64,000 nt of DNA from Turbatrix aceti (Eukaryota; Nematoda; Chromadorea; Rhabditida; Panagrolaimidae). Below the pieces are notes generated by a model. It was not told where the DNA came from, made no database searches, and was given only the letters and a program-made list of their open reading frames with translations. Below are positions 1 to 10,674 of the stretch, piece after piece; the stretch's first letter is position 1, and each line of letters starts with the position of its first letter. Location of the stretch: contig OZ017769.1 in the NCBI GenBank assembly GCA_963969345.1, positions 7,567,725 through 7,631,724 of the forward strand, read 5' to 3'. The position numbers and the translations under genes were made by a program.

Positions 1-977
1 TGCTAGAATCCGCAAAGAGGCCATCCACGTCTCCACAGGCTTCTTCGACGGTTTTTGGCCGTAGGATGCGTTCGTCGGTAAGGCAGTTTTCGGGAGAAGG
101 CACTGAAATAAAAAAAAAATAAAGCCTCGTTCATAAAACGTTCTCATTGGCATCTAGAAAATTACAAAATGCCTAAATACGAACTTACAGGCATTGGCAT
201 TGGAAGCATCAAAATCGCCGTGATATGGGTTCATCTGGGATGCCATGGTGGTCACTTCGTACTCTTTTAGGAAAACGTCGTTCTCCGCAATGGCGCTGAG
301 GATGTCGGGATTGGTGGTGAAGAGTATCGTCTACAAAAGTTTGCATAGCACGAACAATTGTTTCTTGGGGGTCTTACGTCGCCCAGAAGCCTCTGATCTT
401 CGTTATCAGAGTCAAAAGAACAAGAAATCCTGCCTTCGAAAATCTTGGTATCGTCGAGGGCGACTACCATGTAGCGGACGCCTCGCAGGGCGTGGACGCG
501 GCTCTCGGCGTAATTCTGAAAACAAAATCGGGTCACCAAAGTTAAATTTAAAACCCAGCTTACCCAAACTCGAATCATGGCAATTGTTTGATCGCATTCG
601 AGCTCGATAACCACCTTTACAGGCTGTTCGCCATCGTGCGGTCGTTGGCACGCCCAGGCTCGTTTTGGATCGAGTGCCGGGCATCGATCGAGGGTTATAA
701 GATCTTCGACAGCCCCTACAGTTTCTTTGCCGGTCGTCGAGATTGAGGAATACGCCGCGCGGTTGCCTGTGGCTGTGAAAATCTCGAGTCCGCTGAGGCC
801 GATGAACGATGGACAGCCCCAGGACTCGGTCAGGTTGAATTCGAGTGTCCGGCCATGAGGCAGCTCCGGGATCGTGAAGCCGTCTTCGGTCGTGCTACAA
901 ACGATGAAACATTGATAAGGGATTGGATTGAGATTTCAATGGAATGAGGCAACTTACAACTCGTCGTCGGTCGCCAT
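1..977 (-). CDS. KATNIP: KATNIP (katanin-interacting protein, KIAA0556) homologue, partial
   Basis: Minus-strand exons at 958-977, 564-894, 378-515, 189-330 and 1-102 join in consistent phase and run off the left edge, giving about 244 codons. The product carries DUF4457-type signatures of KATNIP: IPELPHGRTLEFNLTES then WGCPSFIGLSGLEIF, IAMIRVWNYAESRVHALRG, and TILFTTNPDILSAI. KATNIP is a ciliary-base and microtubule protein that binds katanin; this role is family knowledge. The first usable ATG (975-977) starts MATDDEF. The frame stays open upstream to a possible acceptor near 996, so the true N-terminus may lie in an exon I could not find. The family protein is far longer, so only an internal or N-terminal piece is present. 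Identification is firm, the start is not. Confidence 0.8.
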
Positions 978-3744
978 GCAGTAGCCAAGTTGTAGGCTAA
1001 AATATCGAGTGCGCGCCGTTGGTCTTCGTTGCCATAGCGATTGTTTGTTTCGCGGCTTGGTTCTACCTACATGTGTATTCCGGAAAACAACTTTGGTTGG
1101 TATGAAAATAACTCAAGTCAAATGTAGACAGGAAACGGTAGTTTGCAGAAGATAACAATTAGATTTTTGTGCGTGCTAAACACCAGAGTACATCTTGCAA
1201 AGTTGCAACCTGCTGCAGAGGGCATGCAATGCATCGAGTTGCCACATGGGCATGTGTAGACTCTGGAGTATGGTAGCAGGGTCTGGATCATATTCAAATT
1301 TTATTTTTTTTGCTTTTTTTAAATTTCGAGACATTTTTGATAATTCTTGCATAAATGTCGTCTAATTTTTTTTTAAAACTGCGTACAGGTGATTGCACCT
1401 TGTTGTTCATTCCTAATATCGGCATTAAATATCTCCACCATGGATCACTCAAAATTCAATGTTACATCGGTAACCCAGGTGACGGTGGCAACAATTAACG
1501 ATTTACATTTAATATTTCCCAGAATGTGACCCTTGTTTACAGAGTCGCGCTTGTATTCATCTCGCGCACCCCTGCCTGACCACCACCACCACCAGCATCA
1601 CCTCTGCTCAGCTCGCTCGGCTGGCGGCAGCCCGTCCCCGTTCCCGCACTTGTACGCGACCGACCGGTGAGGCAGGCGCTTGGTCACCTACCACCCCCAC
1701 CGTTCGGTTGCGCGCAAGGGCGGCGGCTGGCTCGACGCCCCCTCCCTCCTCCTCTGATGTGAGAGGCTTATTCACCTCACCGCAGCTAGCACAAACACGC
1801 GCATGCACCTGTACGCAAAACAACCCGTATCCGGTAAAGCGAAGGGAAAGCGAACGAGAACGCGAACGCTGGTCAGTCGGGGGGTGTCCTCGTGCTGACA
1901 CCCCGACACCAGTCAGTTGAGGACAGCTTTCAGGTAGTGCCATTGATTTTGTGGCGTCGCAGGTGTGACTTTGATTCCGAATTTGTTTTGCGCGTTTTGC
2001 GTTTGTTTAACAGCGGTAGCTGTGATGTTTTTGGCTTATCAAGCTTTTTGTGTGACGCTTATCACCTGAGGCCCCTGTTGTTGGTCGCTGACAGGCGTCG
2101 AGTCTTGGTCCCGATCTAAATAAAGCACGCGAGGAGGCCTCTGGCTATCGATTGGCGTAGAAGGCGTGCACCTTGTTGTTTGTCTGATTGCGGAAGAATG
2201 GAGGCAGCCGAGGCCCTCACCTCGCCTCGCCTCGCTTCGCCACGACACGTTGTTGGCTGACTGGCCTTTTCACTTTGGCTCTGACTCTTCTCAAAAGTCA
2301 GCGAGAATGAAATAATTAGAGGTCTTTTGTCCAGATATTTTTTCACCAGTCTCATGATCGAAATTTGGCGTCAAGATTGAACTTCGGTTGTTGAGTTGAA
2401 TTTAGCTCGTCAAATTGAGCGCTGCTAGTGTCTGTTGTGTCCTTCTCGGAGAGGGAAAGGGGTTCTGATGATTAGTCACCCCCCCCCCTCCCGGGAGACC
2501 AGCCGTCGGCGATCGGTACTCGCGACCTCTTGAAGCATCCCCTTGTTGCTTACCTGGCCGGCTGAGCGCTCTTCTCCGGGCTTCCAACGGTTGTGCTTGT
2601 CGAGAGACGACCACAAGATGTTTTGTTTTCGATGTACGCACCTTGCTTTGCCTCATTAACCGACCGCTTCTTCTGTCGACAATAGGATTTGCGCGATTTA
2701 CTTACTTGTCTGTTTTCCGATTGCGATTTATGTATTTTTTCAAGAAAGCGACTTTTTTTTGAACCTCGGCTAGGTGGTGTGGATATTTTTTTTGTGATAA
2801 AAAAGGAACGGCTCTGGGAACTTTGGTGCCCGTATAGGTGAGTCACGGCCGGAGGCTTGGGAAAGGTGTGAATTGTTGCCTGTCAGGTGCCGATGGTTTA
2901 CGTTTCTTTGTTTTCCATGGATTCCCGTTTTTCAAAGTCCGTTGTTGCACGCACGGTGCTTTTTGAGGATCAATATCCGGTCAACATGGTCGGAAGCAGG
3001 TGAAACGGTTGGATCAAACAAGGTGTGCACCAACCCTCCCTGCCCTCCCTCCCACCCCTGCCACCAAACCAAGCCTACCAAGCCCGTCGGCAACCCCCGA
3101 CAACAACCATTCCTTAGTCAGTAACGAAAGAACGAACGAAAGAAGACGTTGTATTTACCTAGCGCGTCTGTCCACCACCACCCCAGCAGCGTCGTAGTCG
3201 CCCCACGAAAAATTCCACCTCGTTCAGCTCGCCCTGTAACTTTGGTAGGGGGTTTTGCTTGGTTGCTCGCTTGCTCGCTCGCGGGACTGCTTTTACGATT
3301 CGATCGGTCGATTTGACTCGGCGGCGTACAGCGTGTCGCCTGACTCATCGCCGAGTCGCTCTCGGCGGCCTCCTCCTTCGCCCCCTAGCGTGATGCTGTC
3401 TGTCTTATCACCGCTTTGTTGATGGCTCTCGTTTTGCTCGCGGAAGGAGATAGCCCCTGCTTGATTCACCTGTATCATGTTTACCTTTTTTTTCATCTTT
3501 CATCCGAATTTATGCAACTTCATTGACATTGAAATAGCCTCAGGGGTTACGGAGGTGGTTTATTGATCGATGGAACACTTATTGGACGCGTCAAAGACTC
3601 GGACGTCTTGCGAAATTTTTTGACTGACGCAATTGATGACTTTCCTGACTTATTGATCGTTTCACACTTTTTTTGAATTTCAGCAAGGACCTGTGGCATC
3701 GGTGATCTCCTATTTATTCATCTAGGCAGTAAAACAGTCAGACG
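978..3744. other. Intergenic region without supported genes
   Basis: This 2.8 kb stretch lies between the divergent KATNIP and Shisa-like genes. Open frames of 65-111 codons occur on both strands at 1600-3500, but they overlap each other, are rich in Arg, Ser and Pro, and match no family. I see pyrimidine-rich and CpG-rich patches (1560-1900, 2440-2600, 3000-3420) that could hold promoters or 5' untranslated exons of either flank. Nothing else is supported. Confidence 0.5.
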
Positions 3745-4271
3745 ATGCTGACCGACTTGAGGCCGGGCCATTTGGCCCTCCTCACTTTTGCTGCCGTGTG
3801 TGGTAAGTTTTTTTGCCGCAAATATTTTTTTTGATTTTAAAACGGTTTATTTTGTTCATAATCGACCAATTTCGTGTTTTTGATGCATCGTAAACCAAAA
3901 ATCTGTTTTCAGTGTACTACGCCAGTGCACAGGGCCTCAACGATCCCGCGGGACAGTACATCGAAGGCCGTCTTGGCAATCGAAAAATCTGGTGGTGCCC
4001 CTCAGGCTACGGCTACCTCGCGTACTGCCCCCAGCCCACCGACTGGGATAACTACAACTGGTGCTGTACGTGGCCCTACTTCGGAAGCTGGAAGCCCTCA
4101 TGCTGTCCCTTCGCGATCCCGACAGGCGCGGTCGTCGCTATCATCATCGCCGGCATCGTGCTGGCTGCCGTACTCCTCGGCCTCGGCTGCTGGTGCTGCT
4201 ACTGCTGTCCTCTCTACAAACAGCTCTACGAGTACGAAGACGACGAAGAGGACCTCAACGGGGGACGTTGA
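3745..4271 (+). CDS. Cysteine-rich type I membrane protein, Shisa-like
   Basis: Exons 3745-3802 and 3913-4271 (phase 1 junction) encode 138 residues. Residues 1-26 form a signal peptide ending near ASAQ. The ectodomain (27-88) has paired cysteines in the pattern WWCP, YCPQPTDWDNYNWCC and SCCPF. A strong transmembrane helix at 90-111 is followed by a juxtamembrane cluster CWCCYCC, likely palmitoylated, and an acidic tail YEYEDDEED. A Cys-rich ectodomain with CC pairs, one helix and a short tail resembles Shisa and CYYR1-type proteins, which modulate receptor trafficking. That assignment is by architecture only. The start is the first ATG before the signal sequence. It is the first of three small surface-protein genes in a row on the plus strand. 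Confidence 0.75.
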
Positions 4272-5376
4272 CCACCCTGCCGACGCCTTGCCTCCCCCGC
4301 CTTCGCCTGACGAGATCCTCACGTGCTCACCTCGACACCTGCCTGCCGATCGACCCCATCACTTACAGTCTCTCTCCTTTGTGCCACCTTTTTAAATTAC
4401 AAATTCGACTGTCTTCCGACCTTTTGAGTGACGACTTTGTAGCGTTTTCCTTCGGCACAAAACAGATGGATTTGATAACCTACTCATCGTTGTTACTATT
4501 TGCCTTGTTAATCAATAATTTATCGCGTAAAATTTGGTGTAAATACAGCACGAATTTCGAGTTGTCTGCTTTTTTGGCGTTTTGCCAGTCGAAATCAATA
4601 GTTTCGGGGGTACGTGCAGGGCCAAGCTTGTTCAAAAAATTGTTCGCAAAGTTGTCAGATGAATCATGGAAAAGAAGTTTGTCCCAATGACAATTAGAGG
4701 ACTAAGATCAGTGGCAAAACTAAAAAAAAAGTTTTTTTTAAATTTTGCTATATATGCTAGTTAGAAAACATAATCAACTGAAATTGCTATAAGTTTGTTT
4801 GGTTTCATAAACTTGTTATATAGCCATTTCAGTTTCATAAAAACCAAATACAAAATAATAAATACAAAAAAGTTGTGAGTTTTTTAACCCTAATTTTTTC
4901 ATTTCGCTGTAAAACTTAATTCTTATGTTAGGATCGTCAATCTCAGGATATCAGCATTTCATGATGATAGGCAACACTTTCAGGTCATCAGATGCATGCA
5001 CGGTAGCGTTTGCTGGAAACCGGTGAAGCCGTTCGGCAGTTACGTGTGCTGTGGAGTCTGTGAAAATTGCATTCAGAATCATCGAAACAAAATCCTGCAA
5101 AAAAATTTATGTTTTTTTTGTAGTGTTGGTGTTTATTACGTTTTTTGTTCTCTCCAGAACTATTGAAGGGATTCCACGGAAAAAAAACGTTTATAAAGGC
5201 CTTTGAAGGACTCTTTTGTTTTCTTTTGATGATGAATCGTCGGTGAGCAAACAAAAGACACCGCAGGCAGGCGTCACTACCTGTTTAGGAAAACACCAAG
5301 CTTGATGTTGACTCTGGAATCCATTGCTCCACTTGATCCGCGTGTGCTGTGGAGTCCAGTTCATCTTCAACCAGGT
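4272..5376. other. Intergenic, AT-rich
   Basis: AT-rich DNA between the Shisa-like gene and the first Ly6-like gene. The 5' part is presumably 3' untranslated sequence. A short cysteine-coding stretch at 4995-5061 (CWKPVKPFGSYVCCGVC in one frame) has no convincing splice sites. It shares the block GTGTGCTGTGGAGTC with 5342-5356. I see no complete gene. Confidence 0.4.
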
Positions 5377-6093
5377 ATGCAACGGTTGTGGCGGCTTTTT
5401 ACTGCGTTTTTTATCCTTGGATCTACAATACACGGTTTGTTTCTGGCATTGAATTGATTTTTACGGGCTTTTTGTGCTTTTTAGAAGCCGACGGCACTCA
5501 GTGCTACGCTTCTAGTTTGAACGGCAGAGACGTGGCCACCGGATGTAAATACTGCGGATACAGTAAGGATTTTCTATTTAAAAAATGTTGCTCTATTGAT
5601 GGATGGGTTTTTAGCTGAAGGCGTGTACAGCTACTACAACGGAGTGCCATCGAGCGTTCAGTACTTTTGCCTGTCAGAAGCTGTACTTCCTGTAGCAGGA
5701 ACGACCCTGACTCGGGTCAACCAATGCGTGAGCTAGTGAGTCACCCCCACCAACCTTCTTGGAGCCTTCCCCCCGGAAATTGAAAAATTGAAAATTTGTT
5801 CATTTGTCTGACGCATTTTGAAGCCGATTACCCCGGCTTAAGCAAATTGCTAGCGGGTTGGGCCGCTTTGTGGTTGACGGTTGACGACGGCCAGACGACG
5901 ACCCAAATCACAGCGATTAATCCTGGTTGTTTTTAGCGCTGGGGGAACTACAATTAATAACCCGAATTCCGTGGCAGCAAGAGCCTACATTTGCAATTCA
6001 AATCTCTGCAATTGGCACTGCTCTGCGTCGACGGTCAAGCACACGGCGTTCGTGTCTGCACTCATCGCGATTGCTTTTTACTATTTTTTTTGA
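5377..6093 (+). CDS. Ly6/three-finger GPI-anchored surface protein 1
   Basis: Four exons, 5377-5434, 5485-5562, 5615-5735 and 5937-6093, join in phases 1, 1 and 2 to give 137 residues. Residues 1-19 (MQRLWRLFTAFFILGSTIH) form a signal peptide. The body has spaced cysteines (QCYAS, TGCKYCGY, QYFCLSE, NQCVSY) and ends in ICNSNLCNWHC, the Cys-Asn terminus typical of Ly6/uPAR three-finger domains. The hydrophobic C-terminus (FVSALIAIAFYYFF) with no cytoplasmic tail fits GPI-anchor addition. Such proteins act at the outer cell surface, often on receptors and channels. It lies in tandem with a second Ly6-like gene that shares its exon count and last two intron phases. No ligand is inferable. Confidence 0.8.
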
Positions 6094-6561
6094 CTTGTCA
6101 AATGCATTCCAGTACTCACTCAGCTCATAGCGTGTTGCTACAAATCAGTAAATGATATAAATTGAAAAAAAAACAGATAATTGACACTGCTGGCAATAAT
6201 TAGCGGCTTAAAAACAGTATCAACGGGATCAAGTCAAAGAAAAAAATGACATTTGTGAAAAAACTCGACATTCCTCTCCGGTAAGCGCAGGCGGATGAAA
6301 CCATATTCCATCACCTTCCTTGGACAGAAAAATTTCCAATGAAACAAAAAAAAGACCCATTACACAAAAATGTCGTTATCAGCTACGCAGGCGATCAATG
6401 GGCCTTCGTCTGCAATCATGGGTACCACTTAGCTAAGCCCTGTCCCTACAAGGTATGATACAAACCTCGCATCGAGTGCAGTGAGGGTCGGTGTCGTCGA
6501 TTACTCCTCTTATCGTCGTCTGGAGACAACGAGCTGGGTTTCTTTTACTTTTTTTCTCAGC

Positions 6562-7302
6562 ATGTTGTCGTCGTCTGCACTTTTGCTTTCGCTAGCGGCA
6601 CTTGCCCTCGGCGCCGCCGCGCAGGCTGCTGATCAGGGTCTATCATGCAATGATGGGTAAGTCATTAATCTTGACGATTCGGTAGCTGTACTAATAATTT
6701 TTTTTTCAGCACGACCACATCGGCTAATCCGACGGCGACTCCCGCCACGTGTAGTGGCAAAAAGTTTTGTTACAAAGGTTTGAAATTTTTGAGGCGAGGC
6801 TTTCAGATTCTTAAAAAATGCATTTTTCAGCAAATTTCACGGATGTGAAAGCCAATTCGTGGACCAACATCGAAGGCTGCGCGAATGACACACGGGTACT
6901 TTACAAGAATCACGAGTTTGAATTTCCGTTTGGTCACTGTGAAGAAGCGTGAGTTTTGAGAGGTTTTTTTCATTGCGGGGGGTGAATCTGTACGTCATGT
7001 TTCTGTTTTTCTCGACGACAAAAGAGGTTTCAAAGCGAGTGTCCTTATGTTTCATCGTAAGCGGGGGCCGAACATCGGACGTCTGTGGCACGCGGCACGC
7101 GTCACGACAAGTTGTCTCGAGTTGTCCGCCAAAATGACTTGAGGGCCGGTTTAGGACGTCAGCAGACGGCAGCCTGCAGATCTACGCGGTCTTCTGCACG
7201 ACGCCAAACTGCACCCAAACCTGTGGCGCGCTGGGTCTTTCTCGAGCTGGAATGACCGTTCTCCTGGCAGCAGCTTTTGTCATCACAGTGCTCGTTTATT
7301 AA
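6562..7302 (+). CDS. Ly6/three-finger GPI-anchored surface protein 2
   Basis: Exons 6562-6656, 6710-6777, 6831-6948 and 7155-7302 (phases 2, 1, 2) encode 142 residues. The signal peptide covers about residues 1-23 (LLLSLAALALGAAAQA). Cysteines occur as LSCND, ATCSGKKFCYK, EGCAND, FGHCEE and, near the C-terminus, FCTTPNCTQTCG. A C-terminal hydrophobic segment (MTVLLAAAFVITVLVY) ends the protein, as expected for a GPI signal. The ATG lies one base after a pyrimidine tract plus CAG, so a 5' untranslated exon may be spliced just before it. NFT, NDT and NCT are N-glycosylation sequons. It looks like a diverged tandem paralogue of the gene at 5377-6093. Confidence 0.8.
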
Positions 7303-7336
7303 ACAGATACTGCAGCTTTGTCCAACATGTTAAAAA

Positions 7337-7342
7337 AATAAA
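7337..7342 (+). terminator. Poly(A) signal AATAAA of Ly6-like gene 2
   Basis: Canonical hexamer 35 bp after the stop codon at 7302. Confidence 0.6.
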
Positions 7343-7600
7343 TAAGAGGGGAGGTAAAATATTTAAAATACGTGTCATTCTGGAGGCCCAAATTGTTCAA
7401 TTCACGGAAAAAAGGAAAAAGGAGAGGGACGGCGGAGAGGGGTTGACGGCAGCACCCTGGTTCAAACATGTTCCCTTTATCAGTCATATCACATAGTAAG
7501 TTGTCTGCAACAAAACTAGTACATACAGAAACGGTTAGGAAGCGGGAGGGGTCGAAGAGAAGCGGGGTTCCAGGTGCTGGCTGTCGCCCCGGGCAAAACG

Positions 7601-7657
7601 TGCTGCTGCTGTCGATGCTGCTGATGCTGCTGCTGCTGCTGCTGATGTTGCCGATGT
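7601..7657. repeat. CTG/CAG-rich microsatellite
   Basis: Impure trinucleotide run dominated by CTG with GAT and GTT interruptions. It lies between the convergent Ly6-like gene 2 and orcokinin gene, probably in the 3' untranslated region of the latter, where it would read as CAG repeats. Confidence 0.8.
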
Positions 7658-7786
7658 TGGAGATCCTCTCACGCAAAGAAACGAGATCAGTGTGCAGGTG
7701 TGAAAACACGCAGGTGCCTCCCTCGCCGCCAGGAACGGGTGAGTGAGTGCTGACCGGTTGACCAGCCCCAGCAGCACGTGCTTCCT

Positions 7787-8172
7787 TTAGACAAGCATGC
7801 CTGCGAGCGGGCTGTTGTCTAGGCGGTCAAACGGCCTCTTGCCCCGGGTGCCGAAGCCGAAGGGAGCCATGTCGAGGCGGTCAAAGGGTCGCTTGGCCAC
7901 GCCGCCGCGCTTTGCTCGGAAATCGTAGTCGTCGTCGTATTCGTAGTACCGCTTGGCCAGAGCACCAAAGTCAAAGGGCGAGATGTCCACGCGGTCGAAG
8001 GCACGCTTGCTGATCGCTGGTCTCGGTTCTCTGAAAGTTTATCAATGAGACTCTTCATCAGAGATATACAAAAGGGCATGACTTACGATGAGAGAAGGAC
8101 GACCGAGGGATAGGCGGATACAATGATGCAGAGCACCTGGGCAATAACGAGCAGCAACAAGGATGAGTTCAT
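7787..8172 (-). CDS. Orcokinin-like neuropeptide precursor
   Basis: Exons 8087-8172 and 7787-8030 (phase 2 junction) encode 109 residues. Residues 1-20 form a signal peptide (SSLLLLVIAQVLCIIVSA). After dibasic sites the precursor releases AFDRVDISPFDFGALA, PFDRLDMAPFGFGTR and PFDRLDNSPLAGMLV, plus an acidic spacer YYEYDDDYDFRA. The repeated F-D-R-[LV]-D core followed by an aromatic/Gly half matches orcokinins (NFDEIDR-type peptides), secreted neuropeptides of ecdysozoans. The middle peptide ends TR-GKR, so its glycine could be used for C-terminal amidation, which classical orcokinins lack. All KR sites are intact. The start is the only ATG that yields the signal peptide. Confidence 0.85.
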
Positions 8173-9239
8173 AGTTTGTCTGAAAAAAAAGTAAACCTTC
8201 GTCGTTGTCCTGCGGAGGTGAAAGCGAATAATGAGCGGCACCGGCACCGAAAGCGGCAGTCTGTGCAATACACACACGCAAAACGAAACAGAACAGCGAG
8301 GTTGTTGACACGCAAGCACACACGTATGTACGCGTACACGGACACGCCTCCCTCATCCTTCAGGGGCACCGGGATCACGGCACAGGGCAGAGCCGGCCCC
8401 CAAGGAGCCGGCAATGGTGGCCCAAATTTAATTTCATCCGTTTACTATGCCTCAAAACTGGCTTCGCTTGAAAATACACTGTCCCGTGGCGAGTCAGAGT
8501 CAACAAGGGGTCTGACGAGTACGGTAGACGCGTCATGGATAGATTTTAGGTCGAACCGTGACGCGTCAGATTCGGACTAGCACTTTCTACGCAGTCAGGG
8601 GGTGGTGCCAAATGGCTGGGAGGGCCTGAATGAAAGGCTGACGTCCGACTGGCGCTCAGTTTACGCAAGATAGCGGATGACACCTGATTAGCCTTCTCGT
8701 AGGCGGCATGTGCCAAAAATAGAAATAACAACTTTTGAGTTGTTTTGGGGCGCCAATGAATTTTGGCGACGGCGGCGGCGGGCATCAATTTTGACAGAGC
8801 TACTAAATATGCCGACGACCCGGGAAGGAAGACATCATGCGTCAAGTAGATTAAAAACACAGCAAGGCTATGCAGGAGAGTAGGGACTTCACGTGAAGCG
8901 CAAAACAGCACCTGCCATTCTGCTAACCAACCTAATTTGTGCAACAGCACCTCAACACCGCGTGCAAGGTGTACAAGGCATGCATGACTTTTTATCGGAC
9001 GTCGTCGGATACAGAGGCAAATTATATTAGAAACCCGGTGGTAATTATACCGGGGTGGCGTAAAAAATACATACTCAATGACTCTAATGAAATTGTCAAG
9101 TTGAGTACTTCTACGTCGTGTAGAAGTATTCAATCCCCAGCGGCAGCATAATACAACGCGTGCCACACGTGCCTGGGTAATAAGGAAGTATCAATGGGAC
9201 CCATGTCCAGCAAGTGAGATAACGCAGCTGAACCTAGTT

Positions 9240-9270
9240 AGTCAAGTTGCTCCAATTTTGCAACTTGACT
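9240..9270. repeat. Perfect 11 bp inverted repeat (hairpin)
   Basis: AGTCAAGTTGC at 9240-9250 is the exact reverse complement of GCAACTTGACT at 9260-9270, with a 9 bp loop. A second hairpin lies 112 bp to the left (stem TACTTCTAC / GTAGAAGTA, 9106-9128). They may belong to a fold-back element or a structured transcript. Confidence 0.7.
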
Positions 9271-10629
9271 CTTAAACAGCAACCAACGAACATGCAATGA
9301 AATGGACATCGCAAATGGCCTTTACAAGGCCAGACCTACCGTAGACCCCACGGCTTAATCGAATCAGGCTTAATTTTTATCGCCTTGACATTTGTAAAGT
9401 CATCGGTGCCAGGTTTTACTAGCCAGCGCAGTAAAAAACGTTAATGTTACGTCGTACGTAAATACATACATACGACGCCCACCCAAGAAAAAAAGGGGAC
9501 AAAAGCGCCCGTTGTAACCTGTGAAAAACAGGTATTGGGCAGGAAAAAAAGGAAACAACAGCCGGCTTAAATAAAAAACCGCCATAGTGGCCGACACCAA
9601 TTATCTTTTTTTGAATGCCGGCAAAAAGCAGACAGGTGGTATCCGTTCGTAGAATTCAATTAGATTTTCCAACTCTTGCGTAAATGGCAACTTTTTTTTT
9701 GCAACCGTAGAGTAAATGATCAACGGTCGCTCGCTCTCGGCCGACGAAAGAGACTTCTGACCACTTCAGAAGTTTTCTACCCCCCTCGAAAAACTACTTA
9801 TAAGCAACAAAACACGAAACCACTCGGCCTAGGGCGGAGTCAGCTATGATGCAGGCATCTGACCCTTTGCCCTGTCATGTTTGACGAAATAAACTTTGTT
9901 GTGTTTTGCGGTAAAAAGCGGCGGGCGCTACATAAGCAAGTTACCCAACGCGGGGGGGGGGATTAGATGGCGTCTGTCCTTTTTGGAACCACGCAGGAAC
10001 AAAAATTCGAAAACAAAGTTGTTTTTGCACAGTTTCTTGTACAAAGTAAATAAATAAATACAAAATAGGTAATTGAATGCGAACGGCAGAAACAAAAATT
10101 TTGTCGTATGACGTTCGTCCACTACAATTTTCGGAATGGAGTCTCCAATTGAAAAAAAAGAGGGCTGAAGTTTTGTTTTGCTTACTTTTGACCGTTTTTG
10201 AATTGGAGCCGACTGTTGTGAGTGAGTCATGTTCAGCTGGAGCCGATTCATTCTGCTTCTGGGAAAAAAAAAATTTTTGGGGGGGGGGCAAGAAAATGGG
10301 ACCGTGGAGGGCAATTGATACAATTTTGGAGCGTATCAGTCGCATTCACCTACTACTGCTAATTTGAAACGCATACTATAATATTTAGTAGTTTTGATCC
10401 CTGAACTACCATATTTGGTTATTCCGGGCTGCGCGTAATGAAAAAAACCCAGATGAGCAGGAACATGTTCTGCAGACACGACTTCCATCAGAAAAAAAAT
10501 AGCTCTGGGTTCTATCCCTTTCTAAGCTTTGACCGCATCCAGCTCACGGATTCAGGAAGTACAGAAAGCAAGCCGGATGAGACTTTTAAGCCCCTGAAAA
10601 CCCCTGCACCCTCGAAACTCCACCCCTTT

Positions 10630-10674
10630 GGAAATAAATATGTATGCATTTAGTATCCCTACATATTTATTTCC
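10630..10674. repeat. Perfect 15 bp inverted repeat (hairpin)
   Basis: GGAAATAAATATGTA at 10630-10644 and TACATATTTATTTCC at 10660-10674 are exact reverse complements around a 15 bp loop. Confidence 0.75.

Noticed and set aside
4985..5062. Short cysteine-coding stretch before Ly6-like gene 1, possible lost Ly6 exon
   Set aside because: No convincing acceptor/donor pair in a compatible phase and no signal peptide.
8546..9166. Minus-strand 206-codon open frame
   Set aside because: No family motif, no splice continuation, low-complexity composition, and hairpin DNA inside it.
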